A DNA stretch of 64,000 nt. It comes from Brevibacterium pigmentatum (GTDB taxonomy: Bacteria; Actinomycetota; Actinomycetes; Actinomycetales; Brevibacteriaceae). The DNA lies in contig NZ_CP050153.1 of NCBI RefSeq assembly GCF_011617465.1, positions 868,001 through 932,000 on the forward strand. The letters run 5' to 3'. Shown in pieces: positions 30,448 to 40,864 of the stretch (positions are counted from its first letter, which is position 1; each line of letters begins with the position of its first letter). The position numbers and the translations under genes are program-made. The notes below the pieces were generated by a model. It had not been told where the DNA came from. It ran no database searches and worked only from the letters and a program-made list of their open reading frames with translations.

Positions 30448-31233
30448 GTGCTCAGTCGAAACCGCCTCGCCTCCCGCCCACGTCTCCGCACCCTGACCTC
30501 GCTTACCGCAGTCTCGCTGCTCATCGGACTGAGCGCCTGCGCGCCCGCGGCCCACGAGGAGACCCGACCGACTCCGAAAGCGGCCGAAACACAGGCCGCA
30601 TCGCCGGACCCGAGCGAGACCGCCGGCGACGAGTCGAGCGCGTCGCCCACGCCCACGAAGACCGCGAACGTCGAGGACGCCGGAGCGGCCGGAGTCAGCG
30701 AAGGCGATATCGACACCCACGGCAGCGGCGAATGGGACCGGCCGAAGGACGAGACCGGACCCAACCGCGACGACGGCAAGACCTTCAAGGTCGCCCTGCG
30801 TGTCGAAGACAACCTGCCCATCGACGTCGATGAGGCAGGCGACTTCATTATCAAGACCCTCCAGGACGAACGCGGCTGGCAGGACATGGACGATGTCTCC
30901 ATCGAACTCGTCGACGAAGGCCAGGACACGATGATCTCCATCGCCAGCCCCGACACGGTCGACGAGATGTGCCTGCCGCTGCGCACCCTGGGCAAGCTCT
31001 CGTGCCGCAACGGCCCCAACGTCATCCTCAACGCCAAGCGCTGGGTGTCTGCCACGGACGAATTCGACGACATCGTCCAGTACCGGCAGTACCTCATCAA
31101 CCACGAGGTCGGTCACGCGCTCGGCCACGGACACGAGTCGTGCCCGGGGCCTGGCGAGACCGCTCCGCTCATGCAGCAGCAGACGAAGGGTCTGCAGGGG
31201 TGCAAGCCGAACGGGTGGCCCTCGAAGGGCTGA
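30448..31233 (+). CDS. DUF3152 zincin-like lipoprotein
   Basis: A 261-residue exported protein. An N-terminal signal ends in a lipobox with Cys31 (LIGLSAC), followed by a low-complexity Thr/Ser/Pro/Glu linker to about residue 105. The globular C-terminal domain has the metalloprotease-like motif [15 protein letters not shown], i.e. HExxHxxxxxH, of the DUF3152 family. GTG 30448 is chosen because it directly precedes the signal peptide and matches the promoter spacing. It is probably cell-surface attached. Proteolytic activity is inferred from the motif, not demonstrated. Confidence 0.87.
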   Translation: MLSRNRLASRPRLRTLTSLTAVSLLIGLSACAPAAHEETRPTPKAAETQAASPDPSETAGDESSASPTPTKTANVEDAGAAGVSEGDIDTHGSGEWDRPKDETGPNRDDGKTFKVALRVEDNLPIDVDEAGDFIIKTLQDERGWQDMDDVSIELVDEGQDTMISIASPDTVDEMCLPLRTLGKLSCRNGPNVILNAKRWVSATDEFDDIVQYRQYLINHEVGHALGHGHESCPGPGETAPLMQQQTKGLQGCKPNGWPSKG

Positions 31234-31308
31234 CCGCGCGCTGGCCGGTCACTGCGTGTGACGGCGACCTCAACCTCCTCGGGAATAACGGCGGCCGCTG
31301 CCCTGTTG

Positions 31309-31329
31309 ATTGAGTCGTATACGCTCAAC
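31309..31329. promoter_or_regulatory. HAIR-like HspR operator upstream of the ClpC-like gene
   Basis: ATTGAGT (31309-31315), 7 bases, then GCTCAAC (31323-31329) matches the HAIR consensus CTTGAGT-N7-ACTCAAG at 11 of the 14 arm positions. HspR represses heat-shock operons (dnaK, clpB) through this element in other actinobacteria. It is centred about 30 bases before the TTG start, overlapping the promoter. Confidence 0.65.
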
Positions 31330-31349
31330 TCTGAAAGAGGAGGTCAGCT

Positions 31350-33899
<2,550 letters not shown>

Positions 33900-33934
33900 T
33901 CGCCGAGGCGGCCGTGGCACCGGCCGTCGGCGCT

Positions 33935-33979
33935 GAGAGCCCGGGGCGAAGGATTGCTGATCCTTCGCCCCGGGCTCTC
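33935..33979. terminator. Strong terminator between clpC-like and yidC-like genes
   Basis: A perfect 19-bp inverted repeat (33935-33953 with 33961-33979) with a 7-base loop is followed by TGTCTGTTG. It lies between convergent genes and probably serves both. Confidence 0.85.
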
Positions 33980-34005
33980 TGTCTGTTGCCGTCCGTGCGT
34001 CCGGC

Positions 34006-34821
34006 TCAGTCCGTGACGCGGGTATTCGTCTCCGTCTGGTCCTCATGCGCGCCGAGGACGCGGTTGAGGATCAGCCGCTCGCCGAGCGTCCACGTGGTCG
34101 TCGTCGCCAGGTAGAGTGCCGCGGCCAGGGGCACGAAGAGCGCAAAGACCGCGGTGAGGAAGGGCATGAAGCTCAGCGTCTTCATCACTCCTGAGAGATC
34201 CGGCATCTGCGGTGCATCTGCTCCGGTCTTCGCCGCGGCCGGGGTCGCGGGTGTCTCCGGGGTCGCGGGTGTCAGCAGGTGTCGGGAGAACCCTGCGACG
34301 ACGGCGATGAGCACGACGAGGACGAGGTAGACGGTGATCGCCGTGCCGGTCAGATCCCCGGTCGCGAACAGTTTGACGAAGCTTGTGCTCAGCGGCAGTC
34401 CGAAGAGCGTATGGCCGAGCAGCTCATTGGCGTGCCCGCCGATCGTGGCATTGATGAACAGACCGTAGACCGCCATGAGCACAGGCATCTGCAAGAGCAC
34501 CGGCAGGCACCCGGCGAAAGGGGAGGCGTTCTCCTCTTTGTACATCTCCATGAGCTTCTGCTGCATGAGTTCGGGCTGCTTCTTATATTTCGCCTGGAGC
34601 TCGCTGACCTTCGGAGCGAGTCGCTTCCGGGTGATTCCGGCTCTGACCTGCGAGACTCCGACGGGGATGAGGACGGCACGGACGAGGACGGTGAGGACGA
34701 TGACGGCCAAGGCTGCGCTGAAGCCGCCGACGAAGGGTTCGAGGAGCGAGCTGATCGCCGTCACCACCGAATAGGCGGCTTCGACGAGCAGACGGATGGG
34801 CAGGAATTCGTAGATATTCAT
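34006..34821 (-). CDS. YidC/Oxa1-family membrane insertase, accessory paralogue
   Basis: A 271-residue membrane protein. NIYEFLPIRLLVEAAYSVVTAIS is followed by the insertase core: ALAVIVLTVLVRAVLIPVGVSQVRA, KVSELQAKYKKQPELMQQKLMEMYKEENASPFAGCLPVLLQMPVLMAVY, and later helices. The Arg inside the hydrophilic groove (LVRAVL) is conserved. It is shorter than housekeeping YidC and outside the rnpA-yidC locus, so it is a second copy. ATG 34821 has AAGGA 8 bases upstream; an upstream in-frame start at 34848 lacks one. Its partner is the DUF6412 gene just upstream. Confidence 0.88.
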   Translation of the reverse strand: MNIYEFLPIRLLVEAAYSVVTAISSLLEPFVGGFSAALAVIVLTVLVRAVLIPVGVSQVRAGITRKRLAPKVSELQAKYKKQPELMQQKLMEMYKEENASPFAGCLPVLLQMPVLMAVYGLFINATIGGHANELLGHTLFGLPLSTSFVKLFATGDLTGTAITVYLVLVVLIAVVAGFSRHLLTPATPETPATPAAAKTGADAPQMPDLSGVMKTLSFMPFLTAVFALFVPLAAALYLATTTTWTLGERLILNRVLGAHEDQTETNTRVTD

Positions 34822-34992
34822 GGGGTGTGTCCTTGGGACAGGGCGCACTCGGGCGCGGGTCAGATGGGCCGAAATGGGCCATCACCGTGACGATGTGCGA
34901 GGACACCTCAACTCAGGCGCGAAAGCTCGGCGGGAACTGTTAGCCGCGCCGAGGTGGGCGAGGGTTCCGGTCGACAGGTGCAGGGGCGTCGT

Positions 34993-35298
34993 TCAGGCGA
35001 TGGCGTGAACGAGCGAAGACGGAGCTCTGGCCAGTGCGGTGCCCGGAGCGCCCGGCTCCTCGGGCATGCGGAACTCTCGGATGCCGCGGCGCGTATCAGG
35101 CAGAGTCGGTGGACGCACCGACAGCGAGAGCACACGCAGCAGCGCTACGCTCGCCCACGCGGCGATCGGGGTGAGCAGAGCGGCACCGAGGAGGGCCAAG
35201 ACGATGAGATGCATGGGCGACTGGGGGACGACCGAATCGAGATCGGCCGAGAGCACGACAACGAGCAGCTGCAGTGTCAGCCACACATTCGCCATCAT
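34993..35298 (-). CDS. DUF6412 small membrane protein
   Basis: A 101-residue protein with two hydrophobic helices (VWLTLQLLVVVLSADL and LIVLALLGAALLTPIAAWASVALLRV) and a basic C-terminus. It resembles the DUF6412 family, found beside accessory YidC genes in actinobacteria. The start at 35298 (Met-Met) has a purine-rich GGAAGGGGA upstream. Co-directional with the YidC paralogue, 171 bases away, so they may be co-expressed. No molecular function is known to me. Confidence 0.7.
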   Translation of the reverse strand: MMANVWLTLQLLVVVLSADLDSVVPQSPMHLIVLALLGAALLTPIAAWASVALLRVLSLSVRPPTLPDTRRGIREFRMPEEPGAPGTALARAPSSLVHAIA

Positions 35299-35356
35299 CT
35301 CGTCCCCTTCCAGACGCCACGATGCTAACACGCGAGGCTGAGCGGTCCGCCCAGTT

Positions 35357-35986
35357 CTAGGCCTCGGCGAGGCCCGGATCCCGGGCGAGACGGACGAGTG
35401 CTGCCGCGAGCGCGGCGAGGTCCTCATCGTCGACGAGCGCAGCCAGCTTCTCGTCCTGCTCCGGCAGGCCGACCGTCTTCGCTCCCTTGCGAACGAGCGG
35501 GTCGAAGGCCGGCCTCACCGAGGGCCAGACCTGCTGGACCTCGCGGAGGAAGATGTTCGCCCCGGTCGGGCCGATGCCGGTGAATTCCTGGAGGAGTCGC
35601 GCTATCCGACGCGGCTGCCCGTCGGCTTCATCACGCACCTTCCGTAAGTCCCCGTCCCAGCGGTCGATGAGCAGATCGGCGGCCTCGGCCAGACGGGTGG
35701 CGGCGCTCTCGTCGTAGCGTCGATACCCGCCGCGCCCGAGGACCTCGACCCGCTCTGCCCAGGTGCTCGCGCGCAGACGCTGCGGCGTCCTCCACTTCGC
35801 TGCGAACAGCTCACGTGCGGTCGACAGCGCGATATCGGAGCTGATGCGCGTGGACAGGAGCAGGCTGAGCACGAGCAGCTGCCACAGCGGGGCCGGTTTG
35901 TCCCGGAGAGTGATCGCGGCTTCGGCGGCGAATGTGCGACCGTGGGCATCGATGAGGTGGCGGGCCCGCTCTCGCTGTGTGCTCAT
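35357..35986 (-). CDS. HhH-GPD/endonuclease III-like DNA-repair protein
   Basis: A 209-residue all-alpha protein with an endonuclease III-type fold. LSLLLSTRISSDIALSTARELFA matches the N-terminal helices, and the helix-hairpin-helix is LLQEFTGIGPTGANIFLREVQ. The catalytic Lys expected in the hairpin (LPGVGRKTA in EndoIII) is replaced by Thr, and there is no C-terminal iron-sulfur Cys cluster. It may be a monofunctional glycosylase-like or structural relative; activity is uncertain. Stands alone on the minus strand. Confidence 0.75.
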   Translation of the reverse strand: MSTQRERARHLIDAHGRTFAAEAAITLRDKPAPLWQLLVLSLLLSTRISSDIALSTARELFAAKWRTPQRLRASTWAERVEVLGRGGYRRYDESAATRLAEAADLLIDRWDGDLRKVRDEADGQPRRIARLLQEFTGIGPTGANIFLREVQQVWPSVRPAFDPLVRKGAKTVGLPEQDEKLAALVDDEDLAALAAALVRLARDPGLAEA

Positions 35987-36146
35987 GCCGCCGATCCTAT
36001 GTCCGTGCCCGGTCGATGAGTCAAGAGCTCCGGAGCCTCAGGCGCCTCGGGTGACTTGAGCCGATGCTCGTCTGCTCACAGCGGCAGGTATCTGCGCGGA
36101 GCGGATACGTGTTCCGTCACCGGGAGCCGACTGCCAGAGTGGCCGC

Positions 36147-36782
36147 ATGAAAACAGCACTGAACACCCAGCCGCCCACGCTGTCGGACACCGACGAACCC
36201 GCTGCCACCTCGGCGATCCCCGAATCCCAGCGAATGCTCTACGCCTACCGCACCGTCGTCTTCAACGGAGAGCTGCGCGATGAGAACGGGATGGAGATCA
36301 TCTCCCGACTCGTCCTCCTCTCTGCCGAGGACCCTCGATCCGACATCCACCTGTGGATCAACTCGCCGGGCGGATCCGTGCCGATGATGCACGCGATCGC
36401 CGATACCATCGCCACTCTGCCGAACGACATCGTCACGATCGCTTTCGGGTGGGCCGCCTCGGCGGGTCAGTTCGTGCTGTCCATGGGCACCCCCGGCAAA
36501 CGCCTCGCCCTGCCCCACGCCCGCATCCTCCTCCACCAGGGATCGAGCGGAATCGGCGGGGCCGCCGCCGACATCGAACTCCAAGGCGATGACTTGCGGT
36601 CCGTGCGCGATTCGGTGCTCACCCGCATCGCCGAGGCGACAGGGCAGACCTATGAGCAGGTGTTCGCCGATTCGCTGCGAGACAAATGGTTCGACGCCGA
36701 GGCGGCCCACGCCTACGGACTCATCGACGCCATCCTCACCACCCCCGCCCAGCTGCACGCCCAGATCGGAGGAGCCCGATGA
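36147..36782 (+). CDS. clpP: ClpP-family protease subunit with intact catalytic triad
   Basis: A 211-residue ClpP peptidase subunit. YRTVVFNGELRDENG and LWINSPGGSVPMMHAI begin the fold. The nucleophile Ser is in GWAASAGQ, the His in ILLHQGSSG and the Asp in AAADIELQ, so the Ser-His-Asp triad is complete. The first 35 residues, rich in Thr/Ser/Pro, may be a propeptide. ATG 36147 lacks a Shine-Dalgarno; CAGAGT ends 6 bases upstream, so the mRNA may be leaderless. It overlaps the second clpP (ATGA), implying a hetero-oligomer like actinobacterial ClpP1P2 or Streptomyces ClpP3P4. Confidence 0.94.
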   Translation: MKTALNTQPPTLSDTDEPAATSAIPESQRMLYAYRTVVFNGELRDENGMEIISRLVLLSAEDPRSDIHLWINSPGGSVPMMHAIADTIATLPNDIVTIAFGWAASAGQFVLSMGTPGKRLALPHARILLHQGSSGIGGAAADIELQGDDLRSVRDSVLTRIAEATGQTYEQVFADSLRDKWFDAEAAHAYGLIDAILTTPAQLHAQIGGAR

Positions 36783-37360
36783 GCCAGTACACGATGCCCA
36801 ATGTCATCGACCGAACCGGTGGCAGCGAGAAGATCGTCGACGTCTATTCGCACCTGCTCGGAAACCGCATCGTCTACCTCGGCGTGCCCATCGATGACGG
36901 GGTGGCGAATACGATCATCGCGCAGCTGCTCCACCTCGACGCGAGCAGCCGGGAGCGCCCGATCAGCATGTACATCAACTCCCCGGGTGGATCGCTGACG
37001 GCGATGACCGCGATCTATGACGCTATGGGCCACATCGGGTCCCCCGTGGCGACCACCTGTATCGGACAGGCCGCCGCCGATGCGGCCGTGCTCCTGGCCG
37101 CAGGGGAACCGGGAAAGCGGTCGATGCTCGCCCATGCTCGGGCCGTGCTGCGCCAACCGCACGCCGAGGGGGCCAGAGGCACGATCCCCGATCTCATCGT
37201 CGCCGCCGACGAAATCGTCCGACAGCGCAGAGAGGTCGAAGGGATGCTTGCTCAGAGCACCGGACGAACTCCAGAGCAGATCCACCGTGACCTCGACCGT
37301 GACCTCGTCCTCGACGCACAGGCGGCTCGGGAGTTCGGACTCATCGACGTCATCGCCTGA
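36779..37360 (+). CDS. Catalytically degenerate ClpP-like subunit (Ser and His lost)
   Basis: A 193-residue ClpP homologue. MYINSPGGSLTAMTAIYDAMGHI and IGQAAADAAVLLAAGEPGKR align clearly. The nucleophile position (GQAAS in active ClpP) is Ala100 (codon 37076-37078) and the catalytic His (HQP) is Arg125 (CGC 37151-37153); the Asp in TIPDLIV remains. The frame is intact over the full family length with a good GGAGGA ribosome-binding site, so it looks maintained, not decayed. It probably forms a structural or regulatory ring with the active subunit, analogous to ClpR in cyanobacteria. Confidence 0.92.
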   Translation: MSQYTMPNVIDRTGGSEKIVDVYSHLLGNRIVYLGVPIDDGVANTIIAQLLHLDASSRERPISMYINSPGGSLTAMTAIYDAMGHIGSPVATTCIGQAAADAAVLLAAGEPGKRSMLAHARAVLRQPHAEGARGTIPDLIVAADEIVRQRREVEGMLAQSTGRTPEQIHRDLDRDLVLDAQAAREFGLIDVIA

Positions 37361-37378
37361 GATGAGCGGTCGAATCCT

Positions 37379-37738
37379 TCAGGCGGCCAAAGCGAGTCGG
37401 ACATCTCCGGTCCACGAGGGAGCGGATGCGGCTCGAGGCATGGTGACTGATGTGACGACTGCCGGTGAGTTCTGCCCACGATCCATGACGCCGGCGACGA
37501 GTACGAGCACCTGCGGCAGCTCCAGCCCGAGCACGACGGCGACGGCCTCGATGACCTCCGAGGACGGGTCCTTCAGGCCGCGTTCGACCTCGGAGAGGAA
37601 CTGCGTAGAGACCCCGGACCGGTCTGAGATCTAAGCCAAGGTGAGTCCCAGCTCTGTGCGGCGCAGGCGGATCGTCCGGCCGAGCGCCTCACGCCACAGT
37701 GGGGGAGGTGGCGGCGTGTGCGGGAGGTTGTGGGTCAT
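37379..37738 (-). pseudogene. ClgR/PopR-like XRE regulator interrupted by an in-frame TAG
   Basis: Reading the minus strand from ATG 37738 gives LWREALGRTIRLRRTELGLTLA, then TAG (37631-37633, codon 36), then ISDRSGVSTQFLSEVERG followed by LKDPSSEVIEAVAVVLGLE, ending at a TGA (37379-37381). The two halves are one continuous helix-turn-helix of the ClgR/PopR type (SEVERGxKxxSSE). Only the single stop codon breaks it. It is convergent with the clpP pair. In Streptomyces, PopR, a ClgR relative, controls clpP3P4. It could be a recent pseudogene, a sequencing error or a read-through case. Confidence 0.8.
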
Positions 37739-37744
37739 GGTCTG

Positions 37745-37750
37745 AGCCTA
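37745..37750 (-). promoter_or_regulatory. -10 element (TAGGCT) before the broken regulator
   Basis: On the minus strand TAGGCT ends 6 bases before the ATG at 37738, with no Shine-Dalgarno. The promoter therefore looks intact although the gene is interrupted. Confidence 0.45.
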
Positions 37751-37890
37751 GATCGCCGGTGGCCGCCTCGGCGAGGGTTTCTGCTCTGAGCAGATGTGTT
37801 GAACGTGGTGCGAACAGGTGGGCGGGACTTGATGTCAGCACATGTGTCGAGCGTGAACTGGGTCACAGGTATTGCGGAAACGGCAGTGAG

Positions 37891-37914
37891 TTAAGTTAGG
37901 CTGGCCTACGTTAA
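37891..37914. promoter_or_regulatory. IdeR/DmdR-type iron box
   Basis: TTAAGTTAGGCTGGCCTAC followed by GTTAA matches 15 of 19 positions of the DtxR/IdeR consensus TTAGGTTAGGCTAACCTAA. It is 47 bases before the start of the siderophore-binding lipoprotein, in the promoter region, so iron-replete repression is expected. Confidence 0.75.
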
Positions 37915-37960
37915 TGTCGAGGAGCCGCTTCAGGCTCCGACCACTGTCGAAAGGACAGGA

Positions 37961-38989
37961 ATGTCAGTTCCGCACAGCCGCCGGGCCGTCATCGCCGGAG
38001 CGCTCGTCGCGCTCTCGCTCACCGCCACCGCCTGCGGGCAGGGATCCCAGGCCGCGGAGGAGTCCGGGTCCGCGAATTTCGAGACCGTGAAGATCAAGCA
38101 CGCACTCGGTGAGGCGGTCATCGAGTCCGAGCCCGAGCGCGTCGTCACCCTCGGTCAGGGATCGACGGAGACCGCGATCGCTTTGGGCAAGACTCCGGTC
38201 GGCATGGAGGAATACGCCTGGGGATCCGACGACACCGGCTACATGCCGTGGATCTACGAAGCTGTGAAGGACAAGGGTGAGGAGCTGCCGGAGCAGTTCC
38301 AGGGCGATACCGAACTCGACGTCGAGGCCATCGCCGAACTCGAACCCGACGTCATCCTCGCTCCCTGGTCCGGAATCACGGCCGATCAGTACAAGCAGCT
38401 CGACGCCATCGCCCCGACCGTCGCCTACCCGAAGCAGCCGTGGACCATCGAATGGGATGAGCAGATCACCACGATCGGCAAGGCGCTCGGTCAGGAGAAG
38501 GAATCCGAAGGGCTCGTCGACGACATCAAGACGCAGCTGAAAGAGGCGAAGCGAGAGGAGTACAAGGACCTCACGTTCTCCTATATCTACAACTCCGGCC
38601 CCGGCACCCTCGGCGTCTTCTATCCCACCGAGCAGCGCGTGGCGATGGTCTCCGCGCTCGGACTGACTCCGGACCCGGTCATCGAGGAGCTGAAGAAGGA
38701 GTACGACGAGCCGGGAACGGATTCTGCTCTCATCGGTTTGGAGAACGCGGACAAGCTCAACGACTCGGACCTCATCTTCACCTTCTACTCCGATGAGAAG
38801 AACAAGAAGGAGATCGAATCGCAGGGACTGTACGCGAACATTCCGGCCATCAAGTCCGGAGCCGTCGTGGCCTCGGAAGACCAGGCCTTCGTCACCGGAT
38901 CCTCGATCATCAACCCGCTCACCGTCCCGTGGACGTTGGAGCGCTATGTGCCGATGATCGACAAAGCCGTGAAGAAGATCGACAAGTAA
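37961..38989 (+). CDS. Iron-siderophore ABC transporter substrate-binding lipoprotein (FepB/FhuD type)
   Basis: A 342-residue periplasmic-binding protein of the FepB class. The signal peptide RRAVIAGALVALSLTATAC ends in lipobox Cys25. VVTLGQGSTETAIALGKTPVGMEEY and AELEPDVILAP are typical of the type III binding fold. ATG 37961 has AAAGGACAG upstream. No permease or ATPase genes follow, so it must use a transporter elsewhere. The iron box predicts IdeR/DmdR control. The nearby L,D-transpeptidase is convergent. Confidence 0.92.
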   Translation: MSVPHSRRAVIAGALVALSLTATACGQGSQAAEESGSANFETVKIKHALGEAVIESEPERVVTLGQGSTETAIALGKTPVGMEEYAWGSDDTGYMPWIYEAVKDKGEELPEQFQGDTELDVEAIAELEPDVILAPWSGITADQYKQLDAIAPTVAYPKQPWTIEWDEQITTIGKALGQEKESEGLVDDIKTQLKEAKREEYKDLTFSYIYNSGPGTLGVFYPTEQRVAMVSALGLTPDPVIEELKKEYDEPGTDSALIGLENADKLNDSDLIFTFYSDEKNKKEIESQGLYANIPAIKSGAVVASEDQAFVTGSSIINPLTVPWTLERYVPMIDKAVKKIDK

Positions 38990-39036
38990 GTCGACGGCGA
39001 GATACCGGCCGAATCAGGCAGGCAGGCTGGGCGCTC

Positions 39037-40536
39037 TCAATCGAGGGCGCTCAGCTTCTTCCATTCATCCCAGGAGTAGACCCAGTCCGAGATGTCGCTG
39101 TCGTTGGTCGACAAGCTCACATGTGAACCGGTGACCTCGACGGGATCACCGAAGATCGCGGAGTCGTAGTACTGCTTCGCCCGTTCGGTAGTGAGGTTGA
39201 TGCAGCCGTGCGAGACGTTCTGCGAGCCCTGGACGCCTGCCGACCACGGGGCGGCGTGGATGAATTCCCCGTTGTTGTGGATGCGCACGGCCCACTGGAC
39301 ATCGGTCTCGTAGTCCCACCGCTCGGAGGTCATCGTGTAGTCGGCGGCCTTCGACATCACCACATGCGTGCCGTTGTACGAGGGGGACTTCGGCGCGCCG
39401 AGGGAGGCCGGGAAGTCCATGACCTGCTTGCCGTCACGGGTGACGGTCATGCGATGTGTCTTCACGTCGGCCTTGGTGACCTGCTTGCGTCCGATCTCGA
39501 AGTCGAGGGTGAGATCGTTCTGGCCCACGCTGTTCTCACCGGTCGGCACGTCCTTGAGCGGAACGTCGACGGAGACCTTCGAATGAGCCGGCCAGAATTC
39601 CTTCGGACGGAAGTGCAGTCGTGACTGTGGGTCGTCATAGAGCCAGCCCCACGAGCCTTCGACTTTGCGCTCCTTGCCGTTCTCGTCGGTGACCTTGACT
39701 GAGAGGCGGCGTTCGACATCGTCACGGAAGTCCTCGGACACGGTGGAGCCGAAGTTAAGCATGATGGGGGCGGCGACGCCGACGGTCTGATCGTCTGCGA
39801 GCGTTGTGCGCACCGACATCGGTTGCCCGTCGCTGGCGCCGACGGCGATCGTCGCGTTGAGGTCGACTTCGTCGCCATCGGCAGTGGTGGCGGTGGCTTT
39901 CACGGTGTATTCGCTGTCGGCGACGAGGCCGTAAGTCGAGATCCACGCGGCGGACTCATCCGGGGCGGAGACCGCCTCGGCGTTGTTCTCTTTCTCTGAA
40001 TCGCTGCCCTTCGACTCACCGTCGGTGGGCTCGGATTCGGTGGAGGTCGGTGTCGACGAACCGGCCTCGGCCTCCTCGTCGGACTCGAGTGCGGTGCCGG
40101 AGGCATCGAAGAAGGTGCCGGGATCGTGCGCGATCCGGGGGTGGGCCTCCTCGGTGACGGAGATGTCACTGAGGTCGGCGTTCTCGACGGAGATGCCGAT
40201 CCGCTGGCCGGCTTCCAGGTCGATCTCGTCGCCGGATTCGGTTACTTCGCCGAAGTCCCCGGCGCCGGGCAGCGACGTGGCCGCATCGGTGGACTGGCTC
40301 GGTTCAGCAGTGGAAGTTGCAGCGTCGCTGGGCTCCGCGGTCGGCGTCGATTCGGACGCGGATTCTGCGGCCTCGGTGGTGATGGCTCCGACGCGGAATA
40401 CGGGATCCGCGGCTGCCTCGGCGGTCTTGTTCGCGCCGTTGCGGGTCGCGTCGGGATCGTCGCTCGACGGCGTGCACGCCGTGAGCAGAGCCAGTGCCGA
40501 AAGGGCGGCAATGGCCCCTTGGATCTTCGTGGACAA
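39037..40536 (-). CDS. L,D-transpeptidase (YkuD) lipoprotein with Ig-like domains
   Basis: A 499-residue cell-wall cross-linking enzyme. Start TTG 40536 (with GAGG 8 bases upstream) directly gives a lipoprotein signal with lipobox Cys21 (ALLTAC); an ATG at 40599 would add 21 non-signal residues. A Ser/Thr/Glu-rich linker spans about 25-180, then Ig-like LdtMt2-type domains, then the YkuD domain with the catalytic motif SHGCINLTTE (Cys nucleophile) and IHNNGEFIHAAPWS. It likely makes 3-3 peptidoglycan cross-links outside the membrane. The upstream 180 bases are AT-rich and probably hold its promoter. Confidence 0.92.
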   Translation of the reverse strand: MSTKIQGAIAALSALALLTACTPSSDDPDATRNGANKTAEAAADPVFRVGAITTEAAESASESTPTAEPSDAATSTAEPSQSTDAATSLPGAGDFGEVTESGDEIDLEAGQRIGISVENADLSDISVTEEAHPRIAHDPGTFFDASGTALESDEEAEAGSSTPTSTESEPTDGESKGSDSEKENNAEAVSAPDESAAWISTYGLVADSEYTVKATATTADGDEVDLNATIAVGASDGQPMSVRTTLADDQTVGVAAPIMLNFGSTVSEDFRDDVERRLSVKVTDENGKERKVEGSWGWLYDDPQSRLHFRPKEFWPAHSKVSVDVPLKDVPTGENSVGQNDLTLDFEIGRKQVTKADVKTHRMTVTRDGKQVMDFPASLGAPKSPSYNGTHVVMSKAADYTMTSERWDYETDVQWAVRIHNNGEFIHAAPWSAGVQGSQNVSHGCINLTTERAKQYYDSAIFGDPVEVTGSHVSLSTNDSDISDWVYSWDEWKKLSALD

Positions 40537-40719
40537 CAGGGAAACCTCGTTAAAACACAGGGATGAGAACTGCGAATAATGGTAATGAAGCAAAATCACG
40601 AAAGTATTAACGATTTCGCTTTGCGGCCCCGATTTCGGCGCCAGAAGCGCAGCGTGGGTAGAGCTGACCTGGGCAGACGGGGGATAAGGGGAGTTGTGGA
40701 ATTGTGATGTTGGGGAATA

Positions 40720-40811
40720 GAGGACTCCCCGTGCACCCGACAGAGCTCGCTTACCCTTGCTGCCTTCCGGCCCTGGGGGAGTTCACAAGATGACGCCGCA
40801 CGGGGAGCCGT
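40720..40811 (-). ncRNA. ffs: Signal recognition particle RNA, small (4.5S-like) type
   Basis: The minus strand contains the invariant SRP loop: CCAGGGCCGGAAGGCAGCAA with the following GGGUAAGC, flanked by complementary ends (GGCTCCCCGTGC at the 5' side, GCACGGGGAGTCC at the 3' side). About 88-92 nt, single hairpin, as in other actinobacteria. Ends are placed from the pairing and could be off by a few bases. Confidence 0.93.
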
Positions 40812-40864
40812 GAATCAGTCTAGTCGAGAGCGGCCTCGGTCCAAAATGCCGCCCACCGCATCGG

